Shown here piece by piece: positions 28,107-37,513 of a stretch of DNA of 64,000 nucleotides. Below the pieces are notes generated by a model that was not told the origin of the DNA, ran no database searches, and was given only the letters and a program-made list of their open reading frames with translations. Position numbers and translations under genes: made by a program. Where the stretch lies: NCBI GenBank assembly GCA_963826695.1, contig CAWGXZ010000004.1, forward strand, positions 1,178,001 through 1,242,000. Direction: 5' to 3'. Within the stretch, counting starts at the first letter, position 1. Each line of letters starts with the position of its first letter. This stretch comes from CAWGXZ01 sp963826695 (GTDB lineage: Bacteria > Pseudomonadota > Gammaproteobacteria > Burkholderiales > Burkholderiaceae_C).

Positions 28107-31037
28107 CTATTCGTATGCCGACATCGGCAGGCACGAACAGTTCAGGTTTCGATCCCCCCAGACGTTGTCGACCCTGCCGACCGGCGACCAGTATTTGCGC
28201 TGGCGCAAGGCCGCGATCGGGTAGGCGGCCTCCTCGCGGCTGTACGCGTGCGGCCAGTCGGCCTTCAACAGTGACGCAGCCGTGTGCGGCGCGCGCTCTA
28301 GTGGGTTGTCGTCGCGCGGCCAGTCGCCGCTCTCGACGCGGCGGATTTCCTCGCGGATGGCGATCATTGCCTCGCAGAAGCGGTCGAGTTCGCTAAGCGG
28401 TTCGCTTTCGGTCGGTTCCACCATCAGCGTCCCGGGCACCGGGAAACTCAGCGTCGGCGCATGGAAGCCGTAATCGATCAGCCGCTTGGCAACGTCCTCG
28501 GCGACCACGCCCGAGGTCTTGGCGAGCGGGCGCAGGTCGAGGATGCATTCGTGCGCCACGCCGCCGCCACGCACACCCCCCACCCCGCCGCTGTAGTGGA
28601 TGTCGTAGTGGCCTGCCAGCCGCGCGGCAATGTAGTTGGCGCTGAGGATCGCCACCTCGGTCGCAGCCTGCAGGCCGGCGCTGCCCATCATGCGGATGTA
28701 CATCCAGCTGATCGGCAAGACCGCGGCATTGCCCAGCGGCGCGGCGCTGATGGCGCCGATCTGCGTCGCATGGCCGATGCCGGCCGAGCGATGGCCGGGC
28801 AGAAAGGGCACCAGGTCCTCGACGACGCAAACCGGCCCGACCCCGGGCCCGCCGCCACCGTGGGGAATGCAGAAGGTCTTGTGCAGGTTGAGGTGGCTGA
28901 CGTCGCCACCGAACTCACCGGGTGCGGCCAGGCCGACCAGGGCGTTCATGTTGGCGCCGTCGACATAGACGCGGCCGCCGTGGCGGTGCACCGTCTGGCA
29001 CAGTTCCTTCACGCCCGGATCGAAGACGCCGTAGGTCGACGGGTAGGTGATCATCACCACGGCGAGCTGCGCGCTGTGGCTTTCGCACTTACCGGCCAGG
29101 TCGGCCAGATCGACGTTGCCGTCGCTGTCGCAGCGCACCACCACCACACGCATGCCGACCATCTGCGCACTCGCCGGATTGGTGCCGTGCGCCGACTCCG
29201 GAATCAGGCAGATGTTGCGGTGCGCCTCGCCGCGCGAGGCGTGCCAGGCCTGGATCACCAGCAGCCCGGCGTACTCACCCTGTGAGCCGGCGTTCGGCTG
29301 CAGGCTCACGCCGGCATAGCCCGTCGCCCGGCACAGCCAGGCTTCGAGTTCGACGCGCAGCTGTTCGTAGCCGGCGAGCTGGTCTGCCGGCGCGAACGGA
29401 TGCACCTGCGCGAACTCCGGCCAGGTGATCGGGATCATTTCACTGGTCGCGTTGAGCTTCATCGTGCACGAACCCAGCGGGATCATGGTGCGGTCGAGCG
29501 CCAGATCCTTGTCCGAGAGGCTGCGCAGGTAGCGCAGCATTTCGGTCTCACTGTGATGCGTGTTGAAGACCGGGTGCGTCAGGTAGGCGCTGCTGCGCAG
29601 GGCGCGCTCCGGCAGCAGCGACGGCGCCTCTGCCGCGACCGTGTCGTGCGCGGGCAGCTCGACCCCGTTCGCGAATGCCGCCCAGAGCGCGCGCAAGTCG
29701 CCGGCGTCGGTTGTCTCGTCGAGCGTGATGCCGATCGACCCGGCCGATGCCCGGCGCAGGTTGTAGCCGGCGTCGCGGGCACGCTGCAGCAGCGTTTCGG
29801 TGCGCGCGCCGGTGCGAACCTGGAGCGTGTCGAACGCGGGCCGGTCGATGACGTCGGCGCCGCAACGCCGCAGGCCTGCAGCCAGCGTCGCGGTGTGGCG
29901 CGCAATGCGGCGGGCGATTGCCTTCAGCCCGACGGGGCCGTGGTAGACCGCGTACATACTCGCGACCACGGCCGGCAGCACCTGCGCGGTGCAGATGTTC
30001 GACGTCGCCTTCTCGCGCCGGATGTGCTGCTCGCGCGTCTGCAGCGCCAGCCGGTAGGCGGGGTCGCCATGGACGTCGATGCTGGCGCCGACCAGCCGGC
30101 CGGGCAACGAGCGCTTGAACTCGTCGCGGGTGGCCAGGTAGGCGGCATGCGGGCCGCCGTTGCCCATCGGCATGCCGAATCGCTGGGTGTTGCCGACCGC
30201 GAGGTCGGCGCCCAGCTCGCCGGGCGGTGTGAGCAGTGTCAGCGCCAGCAGATCGGCCGCGACGATTGCCAGCCCGCCGGCAGCATGCAGCGCCTCGATA
30301 AGCGGCCGCAGATCGGCGATGTGCCCGTCGACGCCAGGGTACTGGAAGAGGGCGGCGAATGGCTGCGCCGCCGCCGCGCTGTCGGCCGGGCCGACCACGA
30401 CCTCGATGCCGAGCGGCGCTGCCCGCGTGCGCACCACCTCGACCGTCTGCGGCAGCACGTCGTCGGCGACGAAGAAGCGCTGCGGGCGACCCGCGGGCGG
30501 CGGCCGCATGCGCAATGCCAGCGTCATCGCCTCGGCGGCGGCAGTGGCCTCGTCGAGCATCGACGCGCCGGCGATTGCCAGACCCGTGAGGTCGGTGACC
30601 ATCGTCTGGAAGTTGATCAGCGCTTCGAGCCGGCCCTGCGAAATTTCCGCCTGGTAAGGCGTGTACGCGGTGTACCAGGCCGGGTTCTCCAGCACGTTGC
30701 GCAGGATCACACCCGGCGTGACCGTGCCGTGGTAGCCCTGGCCGATGCAGCTCTTCAGCACCCGGTTCGCCGCAGCAATCGAGCGCAGCTCGGCCAAGGC
30801 TTCGACTTCACCCAAAGGCGGCGGCAGGTGCATCGGCTCCTGCCGTGCAATCGAGCGCGGAACGATCCGCTCGATCAGCGCGCCACGGCTTGCAAGCGGC
30901 TCAACGCCATCGGCAATGGTCGCCAGCATGTGCCGCTCGTCGGCTGGCTCGATGCCGATATGGCGTGCAGCAAAGGAACCGACGGCACGGGGATCGTCGG
31001 CTGGTTGCCCGTCCACCGGGTGAAGCCCGGCTGTCAC
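28107..31037 (-). CDS. gcvP: Glycine dehydrogenase (decarboxylating), P-protein
   Basis: The 976-residue PLP enzyme decarboxylates glycine and passes the aminomethyl group to the lipoyl arm of GcvH. Both halves of the single-chain P-protein are present. The PLP lysine is about residue 720 in LHKTFCIPHGGGGPG. The N-terminal FAARHIGI and PPPLGEVEALAELR segments are typical. The start is GTG at 31037, overlapping the gcvH stop codon as GTGA. It is the last gene of the gcvT-gcvH-gcvP operon behind a glycine riboswitch. Confidence 0.96.
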   Translation of the reverse strand: MTAGLHPVDGQPADDPRAVGSFAARHIGIEPADERHMLATIADGVEPLASRGALIERIVPRSIARQEPMHLPPPLGEVEALAELRSIAAANRVLKSCIGQGYHGTVTPGVILRNVLENPAWYTAYTPYQAEISQGRLEALINFQTMVTDLTGLAIAGASMLDEATAAAEAMTLALRMRPPPAGRPQRFFVADDVLPQTVEVVRTRAAPLGIEVVVGPADSAAAAQPFAALFQYPGVDGHIADLRPLIEALHAAGGLAIVAADLLALTLLTPPGELGADLAVGNTQRFGMPMGNGGPHAAYLATRDEFKRSLPGRLVGASIDVHGDPAYRLALQTREQHIRREKATSNICTAQVLPAVVASMYAVYHGPVGLKAIARRIARHTATLAAGLRRCGADVIDRPAFDTLQVRTGARTETLLQRARDAGYNLRRASAGSIGITLDETTDAGDLRALWAAFANGVELPAHDTVAAEAPSLLPERALRSSAYLTHPVFNTHHSETEMLRYLRSLSDKDLALDRTMIPLGSCTMKLNATSEMIPITWPEFAQVHPFAPADQLAGYEQLRVELEAWLCRATGYAGVSLQPNAGSQGEYAGLLVIQAWHASRGEAHRNICLIPESAHGTNPASAQMVGMRVVVVRCDSDGNVDLADLAGKCESHSAQLAVVMITYPSTYGVFDPGVKELCQTVHRHGGRVYVDGANMNALVGLAAPGEFGGDVSHLNLHKTFCIPHGGGGPGVGPVCVVEDLVPFLPGHRSAGIGHATQIGAISAAPLGNAAVLPISWMYIRMMGSAGLQAATEVAILSANYIAARLAGHYDIHYSGGVGGVRGGGVAHECILDLRPLAKTSGVVAEDVAKRLIDYGFHAPTLSFPVPGTLMVEPTESEPLSELDRFCEAMIAIREEIRRVESGDWPRDDNPLERAPHTAASLLKADWPHAYSREEAAYPIAALRQRKYWSPVGRVDNVWGDRNLNCSCLPMSAYE

Positions 31038-31405
31038 AGGCTCTGGACCAGTTCTCGATACGCCGGCTCGTCGAGCAGCGCGTCGAGCTGCGCCGTGTCG
31101 TCGACCTTGATCTTGAAGAACCAGCCGCTGCCGAGCGGATCGCTGTTGGCCAGCGACGGCTCGGCGCGCAACGCTTCGTTGACGGCCACGACTTCGCCAC
31201 CGACCGGCATGTAGAGATCGGCGGCTGCCTTGACCGACTCGACCACGCCGGCGACCGCGCCCTGTTCGAAGCGGCTGCCGACCGCAGGAAGGTCGACGAA
31301 GACCACGTCGCCGAGGGCGTCCTGCGCATGGGTGGTGATGCCGACGGTGGCGGCATCATTTTCTGGCGTGATCCATTCGTGGTCGGGCGTGTAGCGGGTG
31401 GACAT
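31034..31405 (-). CDS. gcvH: Glycine cleavage system H protein
   Basis: The 123-residue lipoyl carrier shuttles the methylamine group between P, T and L proteins. The lipoylated Lys59 sits in VVESVKAAADLY. The N-terminal YTPDHEWI and the C-terminal GSGWFFKIKV are conserved. AGGAG precedes the ATG at good spacing. The stop codon overlaps the gcvP start. Confidence 0.97.
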   Translation of the reverse strand: MSTRYTPDHEWITPENDAATVGITTHAQDALGDVVFVDLPAVGSRFEQGAVAGVVESVKAAADLYMPVGGEVVAVNEALRAEPSLANSDPLGSGWFFKIKVDDTAQLDALLDEPAYRELVQSL

Positions 31406-31488
31406 GGACAGGGCTCCTGGAAAGCGACGGGACGATGAAAGGTGGTTGTGGTCGGCAGCGCGGATCGCGGCAGCGCGCCCGCCTGTTC

Positions 31489-32637
31489 TCAACCGCGGAA
31501 ATAGCGATGCGGCGTGAAAGGCATCGGCTGTACCCGCATCGGCCAGCGACGGCCACGCACCTCGGCGTAGACCTCGTGTTGCGGCAGCGCATGGTTGGCC
31601 GGCAGGTACCCCATGGCAATCGGCACGTCGACGGTCGGGCCGATCGTGCCGCTGGTGACATGCCCGAGGCGGTGTCCATGGGCGTCGACGAGCGCGGCGC
31701 CTTCGCGAACCGGCGTGCGCTCGAGGCCGACCAGGCCGATACGCCGGCTGCTGGTGCCGTGGGCGAGCTGACTGGCCAGGATGTCGGCCCCCGGGTAGCC
31801 ACCGGCGCGCATGCCGCCGGGGCGGCGCACCTTCTGGATCGCCCAGGCGAGCCCCGCCTCGACCGGCGTGGTGGTCGGGTCGATGTCGTGGCCGTAGAGG
31901 CAAAGCCCGGCTTCGAGGCGCAAGGTGTCGCGCGCGCCGAGCCCGGCCGGGCACACCTCGGGCTGGTCGAGCAGCCGGCGCGCAAGAGGCTCGGCCTGGT
32001 CCGCGTCGACCGAAATCTCGAAGCCGTCCTCGCCGGTATAGCCCGACCGGGTGATGAAGCAATCGATCCCCGGCGGACCGGCATCGGGTGCCTCGAGGGT
32101 GAATTCGCCGCCGGTCATGAATCTCAAGCCGGCGACCTTCGGGTTCATGCGCGCGAGAACGTCGACGGCCTGCGGTCCCTGCAGCGCCAGCAGGGCCCGG
32201 TCGTCGAGCAGCCGCACCTGGGCCCGGTGGCCGATGTGCGTCACCAGGTGCCGCACGTCGGCGTCCTTGGTCGAGGCGTTGACCACCAGCAGCAGCGCCT
32301 CGCCATGTCGCGTGACCATCAGGTCATCGAGGATGCCGCCGCCCGGGCCGGTGAGGAAGCTGTAGCGTTGCTGGCCGTCCACCAGGCCGAGGATGTCCGA
32401 GGGAAGCAGCGACTCGAGTGCGCGCGCGGCCGACTCGAAGCTCCCGGCGCCCAGCCGCAGCTGGCCCATGTGCGACACGTCGAAAAGCGCCGCGTGGTGG
32501 CGGCAGTGGCGATGCTCGGCGAGGATTCCGGCCGGATAGCTCACCGGCATCTGGTAGCCGCCGAAGGCGACCATCTTGGCCCCATTGGCAACATGCAGCG
32601 CATGCAGGGGCGTCTTGCGCAATTCGGCGGCATTCAT
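31489..32637 (-). CDS. gcvT: Aminomethyltransferase (glycine cleavage T protein)
   Basis: The 382-residue tetrahydrofolate-dependent enzyme releases ammonia from the aminomethyl-lipoyl group and forms 5,10-methylene-THF. N-terminal KTPLHALHVANGAKMVAFGGYQMPV, FDVSHMGQ and GYTGEDGFEI are diagnostic. The start at 32637 has GGGAGA upstream. The gene is first of the gcvTHP operon. Its leader between 32638 and about 32890 contains a tandem glycine riboswitch, so expression rises with glycine. Confidence 0.96.
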   Translation of the reverse strand: MNAAELRKTPLHALHVANGAKMVAFGGYQMPVSYPAGILAEHRHCRHHAALFDVSHMGQLRLGAGSFESAARALESLLPSDILGLVDGQQRYSFLTGPGGGILDDLMVTRHGEALLLVVNASTKDADVRHLVTHIGHRAQVRLLDDRALLALQGPQAVDVLARMNPKVAGLRFMTGGEFTLEAPDAGPPGIDCFITRSGYTGEDGFEISVDADQAEPLARRLLDQPEVCPAGLGARDTLRLEAGLCLYGHDIDPTTTPVEAGLAWAIQKVRRPGGMRAGGYPGADILASQLAHGTSSRRIGLVGLERTPVREGAALVDAHGHRLGHVTSGTIGPTVDVPIAMGYLPANHALPQHEVYAEVRGRRWPMRVQPMPFTPHRYFRG

Positions 32638-32683
32638 CAGCGGTCTCCCAGGCTGCGGGCGGTGTTCGCAATGCGAAATCCAT

Positions 32684-32890
32684 GCCCCCCTGTCCGCTTT
32701 ACCTGAGAGATTGACAACCGGCTCGCGCTGGCTGCTTGCCCCTTCGGTGGGTCCGCTCGACGGCGGGCCTCTCTCCAGCGAGGAACGCCTCCGAAGAGAC
32801 GCTGGCCAGTCCTTTTGCCGGTACGTTTCGGGCCGAGCCCTTGCGCCTTCGGCGGATTGCGGCGCCTGGCGCCGAACCACTCTCCTGGTC
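32684..32890 (-). promoter_or_regulatory. Tandem glycine riboswitch upstream of gcvT
   Basis: Two glycine aptamers are readable on the minus strand. Aptamer 1 runs about 32888 to 32805, starting CCAGGAGAGTGG, with CGCCGAAGGCGCAAGG and closing with GGCAAAAGGACTGG. Aptamer 2 runs about 32778 to 32684, starting CTGGAGAGAGG, with CACCGAAGGGGCAAG and closing CTCAGGTAAAGCGGACAGG. These are the conserved GAGAG / CCGAAGGxGCAA / AGGxAAAxGGACAG blocks of the family. It begins only 16 bp after the ETF-QO stop codon. Confidence 0.93.
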
Positions 32891-32905
32891 GGCGCCAGTG
32901 TATCG

Positions 32906-34591
32906 CTACATACCGGCGTAGTTCGGTCCGCCGCCGCCTTCGGGCGTGACCCAGACGATGTTCTGCGTCGGGTCCTTGATGTCGCAAGTCTTGCAATGGA
33001 CGCAGTTCTGCGCGTTGATCTGCAGCCGCTCGCCACCGCCCTCGGCCGCGACGTATTCGTAGACGCCCGCCGGGCAGTAGCGGCTCTCGGGACCGGCGTA
33101 GGTCGCCAAGTTGATCGCCACCGGCACGCTCGCGTCCTTCAGCGTCAGATGCGCCGGCTGCTGCTCTTCATGGTTGGTGTTGCTGATGAAGACCGAGCTG
33201 AGCTTGTCGAAGCTGATCTTGCCGTCGGGCTTCGGGTAGGCGATCTGCTCGCACTCGGCCGCCGGCTTCAGGTAGGTGTGGTCGGCCGCCTTGCGGTGGA
33301 TCGTCCAGGGCGGCGACTTGAGTCCGAGCCTCGGCAGCAACCACTGCTCGATGCCGGTCATCAGCGTCGCCGTGTTGCGGCCCTTCTTGAACCACTGCTT
33401 GAAGTTGCGCGACTGCTGCAGCTCGTCGAACAGCCAGCTCTTCTCGAAGGCCGCCGGGTAATCGCCCAGCTCGTCGTGCTGCCGTCCGGCGCCGAGCGCG
33501 GCATGGATCGCGTCGGCCGCGAGCATCCCGGTCTTGATCGCCGCATGGCTGCCCTTGATCCGCGAGGCGTTCAGATAGCCGGCCTCGCAGCCGACCAGCG
33601 CGCCGCCCGGGAACACCGTCTTCGGCAGGCTGAGAATGCCGCCCGCGGTGATCGCGCGTGCCCCGTAGCCGATGCGCTTGCCGCCCTCGAGAAAGCCGCG
33701 AATTTCGGGGTGCGTCTTGTAGCGCTGGAACTCCTCGAAGGGGCTCAGCCAAGGGTTGCTGTAGTCGAGGCCGACGACGAAGCCGATCGCCACCTGGTTG
33801 TTGTCGAGGTGGTAGAGGAACGAGCCGCCGTAGGTGTTCGGGTCGAGTGGCCAGCCGGCGGTGTGGACGACGAGCCCCGGCTGGTGCTTGGCCGGGTCGA
33901 TTTCCCAAAGCTCCTTCAGGCCGATGCCGTAGCTTTGCGGGTCCTTGCCCTCGTCGAGCCTGAACTTCGCGATCAGCTGCTTGCCGAGATGGCCGCGCGA
34001 GCCTTCGGCGAACACCGTGTACTTGGCATGCAGCTCCATGCCGAGCTGGAAATTCTCGCCCGGCTCGCCGTCCTTGCCGATGCCGAGGTTGCCGGTGGCG
34101 ATGCCCTTGACGCTGCCGTCGTCGTTGTAGAGCACCTCGGCCGCAGAAAAGCCCGGGAAGATCTCGACGCCGAGGCCTTCGGCCTGCTGCGCAAGCCAGC
34201 GCACGACGTTGCCCAGGCTGACGATGTAGTTTCCGTGGTTCTTGAAGCAGTCGGGCAGCAGGAAATCAGGCGTCGAACGCGAGCCGGTCTCGTTCAGGAA
34301 CAGGAAGCGGTCGGTGGTGACGGGCTGGTTCAGCGGGGCGCCGAGCGCCTTCCAGTCGGGGAACAGCTCGTTCAGGCCGCGCGGGTCCATGATCGCGCCG
34401 CTGAGGATGTGCGCACCGGGCTCGGAACCCTTCTCGATCACCACCACCGAGACTTCCCTGCCACCCGCCGCGGCGAGTTGCTTGAGGTGGATCGCAGTCG
34501 CCAGGCCGGCCGGCCCGCCACCGACGACGACCACGTCGTACTCCATCGATTCGCGGGGGCCGTACTGCTCGAGAATCGCGGCTGGCGTCAT
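32906..34591 (-). CDS. etfD: Electron transfer flavoprotein-ubiquinone oxidoreductase
   Basis: The 561-residue membrane-associated flavoprotein passes electrons from ETF (acyl-CoA and other dehydrogenases) to ubiquinone. The FAD motif VVVGGGPAGLATA is near the N-terminus. C-terminal cysteines in RYCPAGVYEY and CVHCKTCDI bind the single 4Fe-4S cluster. I chose the ATG at 34591, preceded by GGAGAAG, rather than the TTG five codons upstream. The glycine riboswitch follows directly on the same strand. etfAB are not in the window. Confidence 0.95.
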   Translation of the reverse strand: MTPAAILEQYGPRESMEYDVVVVGGGPAGLATAIHLKQLAAAGGREVSVVVIEKGSEPGAHILSGAIMDPRGLNELFPDWKALGAPLNQPVTTDRFLFLNETGSRSTPDFLLPDCFKNHGNYIVSLGNVVRWLAQQAEGLGVEIFPGFSAAEVLYNDDGSVKGIATGNLGIGKDGEPGENFQLGMELHAKYTVFAEGSRGHLGKQLIAKFRLDEGKDPQSYGIGLKELWEIDPAKHQPGLVVHTAGWPLDPNTYGGSFLYHLDNNQVAIGFVVGLDYSNPWLSPFEEFQRYKTHPEIRGFLEGGKRIGYGARAITAGGILSLPKTVFPGGALVGCEAGYLNASRIKGSHAAIKTGMLAADAIHAALGAGRQHDELGDYPAAFEKSWLFDELQQSRNFKQWFKKGRNTATLMTGIEQWLLPRLGLKSPPWTIHRKAADHTYLKPAAECEQIAYPKPDGKISFDKLSSVFISNTNHEEQQPAHLTLKDASVPVAINLATYAGPESRYCPAGVYEYVAAEGGGERLQINAQNCVHCKTCDIKDPTQNIVWVTPEGGGGPNYAGM

Positions 34592-34753
34592 CTGCTTCTC
34601 CGTCAAATTTTCGTCTTCGATTGTATCGAGCTGCTGAAAAAACAGGCAGCTCGTCGTTCCGCAGCGCGCGGTCGGCGCCGGCGGCGCCCGCTGGTCTTCA
34701 TGCTATCTTGAGCCGAGCGCCCGAGGGCAGGGCAGAACCCATCTGGAGCATGC

Positions 34754-35536
34754 ATGAGTTACGAGATCGATCTTTCCGGACGCGTGGCGCTGGTCACCGG
34801 CGCGTCCAGCGGGCTGGGGACGCAGTTCGCCAAGACGCTTGCCAAGGCCGGCGCCGCAGTGGTGCTTGCCGGCCGGCGGATCGAGCGGTTGAAGACGCTG
34901 CGCGCCGAGATCGAGGCCGATGGCGGCGATGCACACGTGGTGGCGCTCGACGTCACCGACCGAGTCAGCATCAAGGCGGCGGTCGCCCACGCCGAAACCG
35001 AAGTCGGCACGATCGACATCCTGGTCAACAACTCGGGCGTCAGCACGACGCAGAAGCTGGTCGACGTCGACGAGGACGACTACGACTTCATCTTCGACAC
35101 CAACACCAAGGGCGCGTTCTTCGTTGCCCAGGAAGTCGGCAAGCGGATGCAGGCGCGCGCAATGGGCGCAGCGCCCGGCACCTTCATCGGCGGGCGCATC
35201 GTCAACGTGGCGTCGATGGCCGGGCTGCGCGTGCTCAGCCAGATCGGCGTCTACAGCATGAGCAAGGCGGCGGTGATCCACATGACCCGGGCGATGGCGC
35301 TCGAATGGGGCAAGTTCGGCATCAACGTCAATGCGCTCTGCCCGGGCTACATCGACACCGAGATCAACCACCACCACTGGGAGACCGAGCAGGGCAAGCG
35401 CCTCGTCGACATGCTGCCGCGCAAGCGCGTCGGCCAGCCGCAGGACCTCGACGTCGTGCTGATGATGCTGTGCGCCAACCAGAGCCACTTCGTCAACGGC
35501 GCAGTCATCCGCGCCGACGACGGCTTTGCCGTCTGA
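34754..35536 (+). CDS. Short-chain dehydrogenase/reductase (SDR)
   Basis: The 260-residue Rossmann-fold oxidoreductase shows TGASSGLG (cofactor binding), GRR after the second strand (suits NADP(H)), NNSGV, and the catalytic Ser (VASMAG) and YSMSK. The C-terminal segment GYIDTEINHHHW is conserved in a betaproteobacterial subgroup. The substrate is unknown; fatty-acid or hydroxyacyl metabolism is possible given the CoA-related neighbours. yceH follows 13 bp later, and the group may be an operon to 36662. Confidence 0.9.
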   Translation: MSYEIDLSGRVALVTGASSGLGTQFAKTLAKAGAAVVLAGRRIERLKTLRAEIEADGGDAHVVALDVTDRVSIKAAVAHAETEVGTIDILVNNSGVSTTQKLVDVDEDDYDFIFDTNTKGAFFVAQEVGKRMQARAMGAAPGTFIGGRIVNVASMAGLRVLSQIGVYSMSKAAVIHMTRAMALEWGKFGINVNALCPGYIDTEINHHHWETEQGKRLVDMLPRKRVGQPQDLDVVLMMLCANQSHFVNGAVIRADDGFAV

Positions 35537-35549
35537 GGCGGACGCGCCG

Positions 35550-36215
35550 ATGAAGCGGCCGCTGTCGCTGCTGGAGGGGCGCGTGCTCGGCGTCTTGGTC
35601 GAGAAGGCGCACACGGTGCCCGACAGCTATCCGCTGTCGCTGAATTCGCTGGTCGGCGGCTGCAACCAGAAGACGGCGCGCGACCCGGTGATGACGGCCA
35701 GCGAGGCCGAGGTGCAGCTTGCCGCTGACGGGCTGAAGGCGCTGAGCCTGGCTTTCGAGAGCAGCGGTTCGCGGGTGACGCGCTGGGAGCACAACCTCGG
35801 CCGCGCGCTGGCGCTGCCGTCGCAGTCGGTGGCATTGCTGGCGACGCTGCTGCTGCGCGGGCCGCAGACTTCGGCCGAGTTGCGCGCCAACTGCGAGCGG
35901 CTGCACCGTTTTGCCGATATCTCGTCGGTCGAAGGCTTTCTCGAGGAACTGGTCGAGCGCGCGCCGGAGAAGGGCGGACCGCTGGTGCTGAAGCTGCCTC
36001 GCGCGCCGGGTGCGCGCGAGGCGCGGTGGGCGCAGCTGCTTTGCGGGCCGATCGACGTTTCGGCCATGCCGGTGGCGACCGATGACGGCGCCGTGGTCGC
36101 CAGCGGCGAGCTGGCGGCGCTTCGGCTGCACCAGTCGGCGATGGCCGCCGAGATCGCCGAATTGCGCGCGCTCGTCGACCGGCTGTACCGCGAGCTCGGC
36201 GTCGACCGCGGCTGA
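35550..36215 (+). CDS. yceH: YceH family protein (DUF480)
   Basis: The 221-residue protein of the DUF480 family is predicted to form two winged-helix domains. Diagnostic parts are LEGRVLGVLVEKAHTVPDSYPLSLNSLVGGCNQK (in pieces) with DPVM, and the second LLRGPQTSAELR. The C-terminal about 30 residues are a helix or coiled coil. The biochemical role is unknown. I chose ATG 35550; a TTG eight codons upstream overlaps the SDR gene. Confidence 0.92.
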   Translation: MKRPLSLLEGRVLGVLVEKAHTVPDSYPLSLNSLVGGCNQKTARDPVMTASEAEVQLAADGLKALSLAFESSGSRVTRWEHNLGRALALPSQSVALLATLLLRGPQTSAELRANCERLHRFADISSVEGFLEELVERAPEKGGPLVLKLPRAPGAREARWAQLLCGPIDVSAMPVATDDGAVVASGELAALRLHQSAMAAEIAELRALVDRLYRELGVDRG

Positions 36216-36239
36216 GTTCCAACGATCACAGGAGCCGCG

Positions 36240-36662
36240 ATGCGCATCGAAGTGCCCGAAAACAAGAAGCTCGTCTTCGAGACGCGCCTGCGCATCGAAT
36301 GGCGCGACATGGACGCGCTCGGCCATGTGAACAACGCCGTCTACTTCAACTACTTCGAGGTGCTGCGCATCGAATGGCTGGCGGGCTTCCGCGGCGGCGG
36401 GCCGGACCCCACCGGCACCGGCCCGGTGATCGCCAACACCTTCTGCAACTTCCTGAAGCAGCTGCAGTATCCGGGCGAGTTGCTCGGCCGCCTCTACGCC
36501 GCCAACCCGGGCCACAGCAGCTTCGACACCTACATGACGCTCGAACGCGCCGACCGGCCTGGCGTGATCCACGCTGCCGGGGGCGCGACCGTGGTCTGGG
36601 TCGATTTCTCTCGCGGCAAGTCGGTGCCGCTTCCCGACGCGGTACGCCGGGCGATCGGCTGA
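36240..36662 (+). CDS. Acyl-CoA thioesterase, hotdog fold (4HBT family)
   Basis: This 140-residue single-hotdog protein has the active-site pattern RDMDALGHVNNAVYFNYFE; the Asp corresponds to the catalytic Asp of 4-hydroxybenzoyl-CoA thioesterases. It hydrolyses acyl-CoA of unknown chain. AGGAG precedes the ATG. It lies between yceH and the 3-oxoacid CoA-transferase genes, so a link to acyl-CoA turnover is plausible but inferred. Confidence 0.88.
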   Translation: MRIEVPENKKLVFETRLRIEWRDMDALGHVNNAVYFNYFEVLRIEWLAGFRGGGPDPTGTGPVIANTFCNFLKQLQYPGELLGRLYAANPGHSSFDTYMTLERADRPGVIHAAGGATVVWVDFSRGKSVPLPDAVRRAIG

Positions 36663-36773
36663 GCGGCGGCTTCGATCGCCGGGAGCCCCCGCCGACCGCT
36701 TCACCTAAAGCCGCACGCCGAACGCCCGGCGCCAGCGTGTACGCTCCGCGCCTCGTTATCAATGGAGTGGTTG

Positions 36774-37511
36774 ATGGACAAGCTCTACCCGAGCGCCCGG
36801 GCCGCGCTCGACGGTGTGGTCCGCGACGGCCAGCTGCTGGCGGTCGGCGGTTTCGGCCTGTGCGGCATACCGGAAGCGCTGATCGCGGCGCTGCGCGACA
36901 GCGGCGCGCAGAACCTGACGGTGATCTCGAACAACGCCGGCGTCGACGGCTTCGGCCTCGGCGTGCTGCTCGAAACACGGCAGATCAAGAAGATGATCTC
37001 GAGCTACGTCGGCGAGAACAAGGAATTCGAGCGCCAATACCTCGCCGGCGAACTCGAACTCGAGTTCACGCCGCAGGGCACGCTGGCCGAGAAGCTGCGC
37101 GCCGGCGGCGCCGGCATTCCGGCCTTCTTCACCAAGACGGGCGTCGGCACGCTGGTGGCAGAAGGCAAGGAAACGCGCGAGTTCGATGGCGCCACCTACA
37201 TCATGGAGCGCGCGCTGCTGCCTGAAGTCAGCCTTGCCAAGGCGTACAAGGCCGACCGCAGCGGCAACCTCGTCTTCCGCCGCACCGCGCGCAACTTCAA
37301 CCCGGCAGTGGCAATGGCCGGCAAGACGACGATCGTCGAAGTCGAGCACATCGTCGAGACCGGCGAGCTCGACCCGGACGAAATCCATCTGCCCGGCATC
37401 TACGTGCACCGGCTGGTGCTCAACCCCCATCCCGAGAAGCGCATTGAAAAGCGCACGCTCAGTGTCCGGCTGCAGCAGGAAGACCCGCAGCCCCACAAAG
37501 CAGGAGCCTGA
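36774..37511 (+). CDS. scoA: 3-oxoacid CoA-transferase, subunit A
   Basis: The 245-residue alpha subunit of succinyl-CoA:3-oxoacid CoA-transferase activates acetoacetate with CoA from succinyl-CoA. It has the CoA-binding VGGFGLCGIPE glycine-rich loop near the N-terminus, SNNAG, and the conserved EFTPQGTLAEKLRAGGAGIPAF. ATG 36774 is preferred because GGAG lies 6 bases upstream, rather than the ATG at 36762. The B subunit gene starts 2 bp after its stop codon. Confidence 0.94.
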   Translation: MDKLYPSARAALDGVVRDGQLLAVGGFGLCGIPEALIAALRDSGAQNLTVISNNAGVDGFGLGVLLETRQIKKMISSYVGENKEFERQYLAGELELEFTPQGTLAEKLRAGGAGIPAFFTKTGVGTLVAEGKETREFDGATYIMERALLPEVSLAKAYKADRSGNLVFRRTARNFNPAVAMAGKTTIVEVEHIVETGELDPDEIHLPGIYVHRLVLNPHPEKRIEKRTLSVRLQQEDPQPHKAGA

Positions 37512-37513
37512 CC

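Noticed and set aside
28461..31214. Several long plus-strand frames across gcvP and gcvH
   Set aside because: Composition is that of antisense frames; gcvP and gcvH on the minus strand are complete and conserved.
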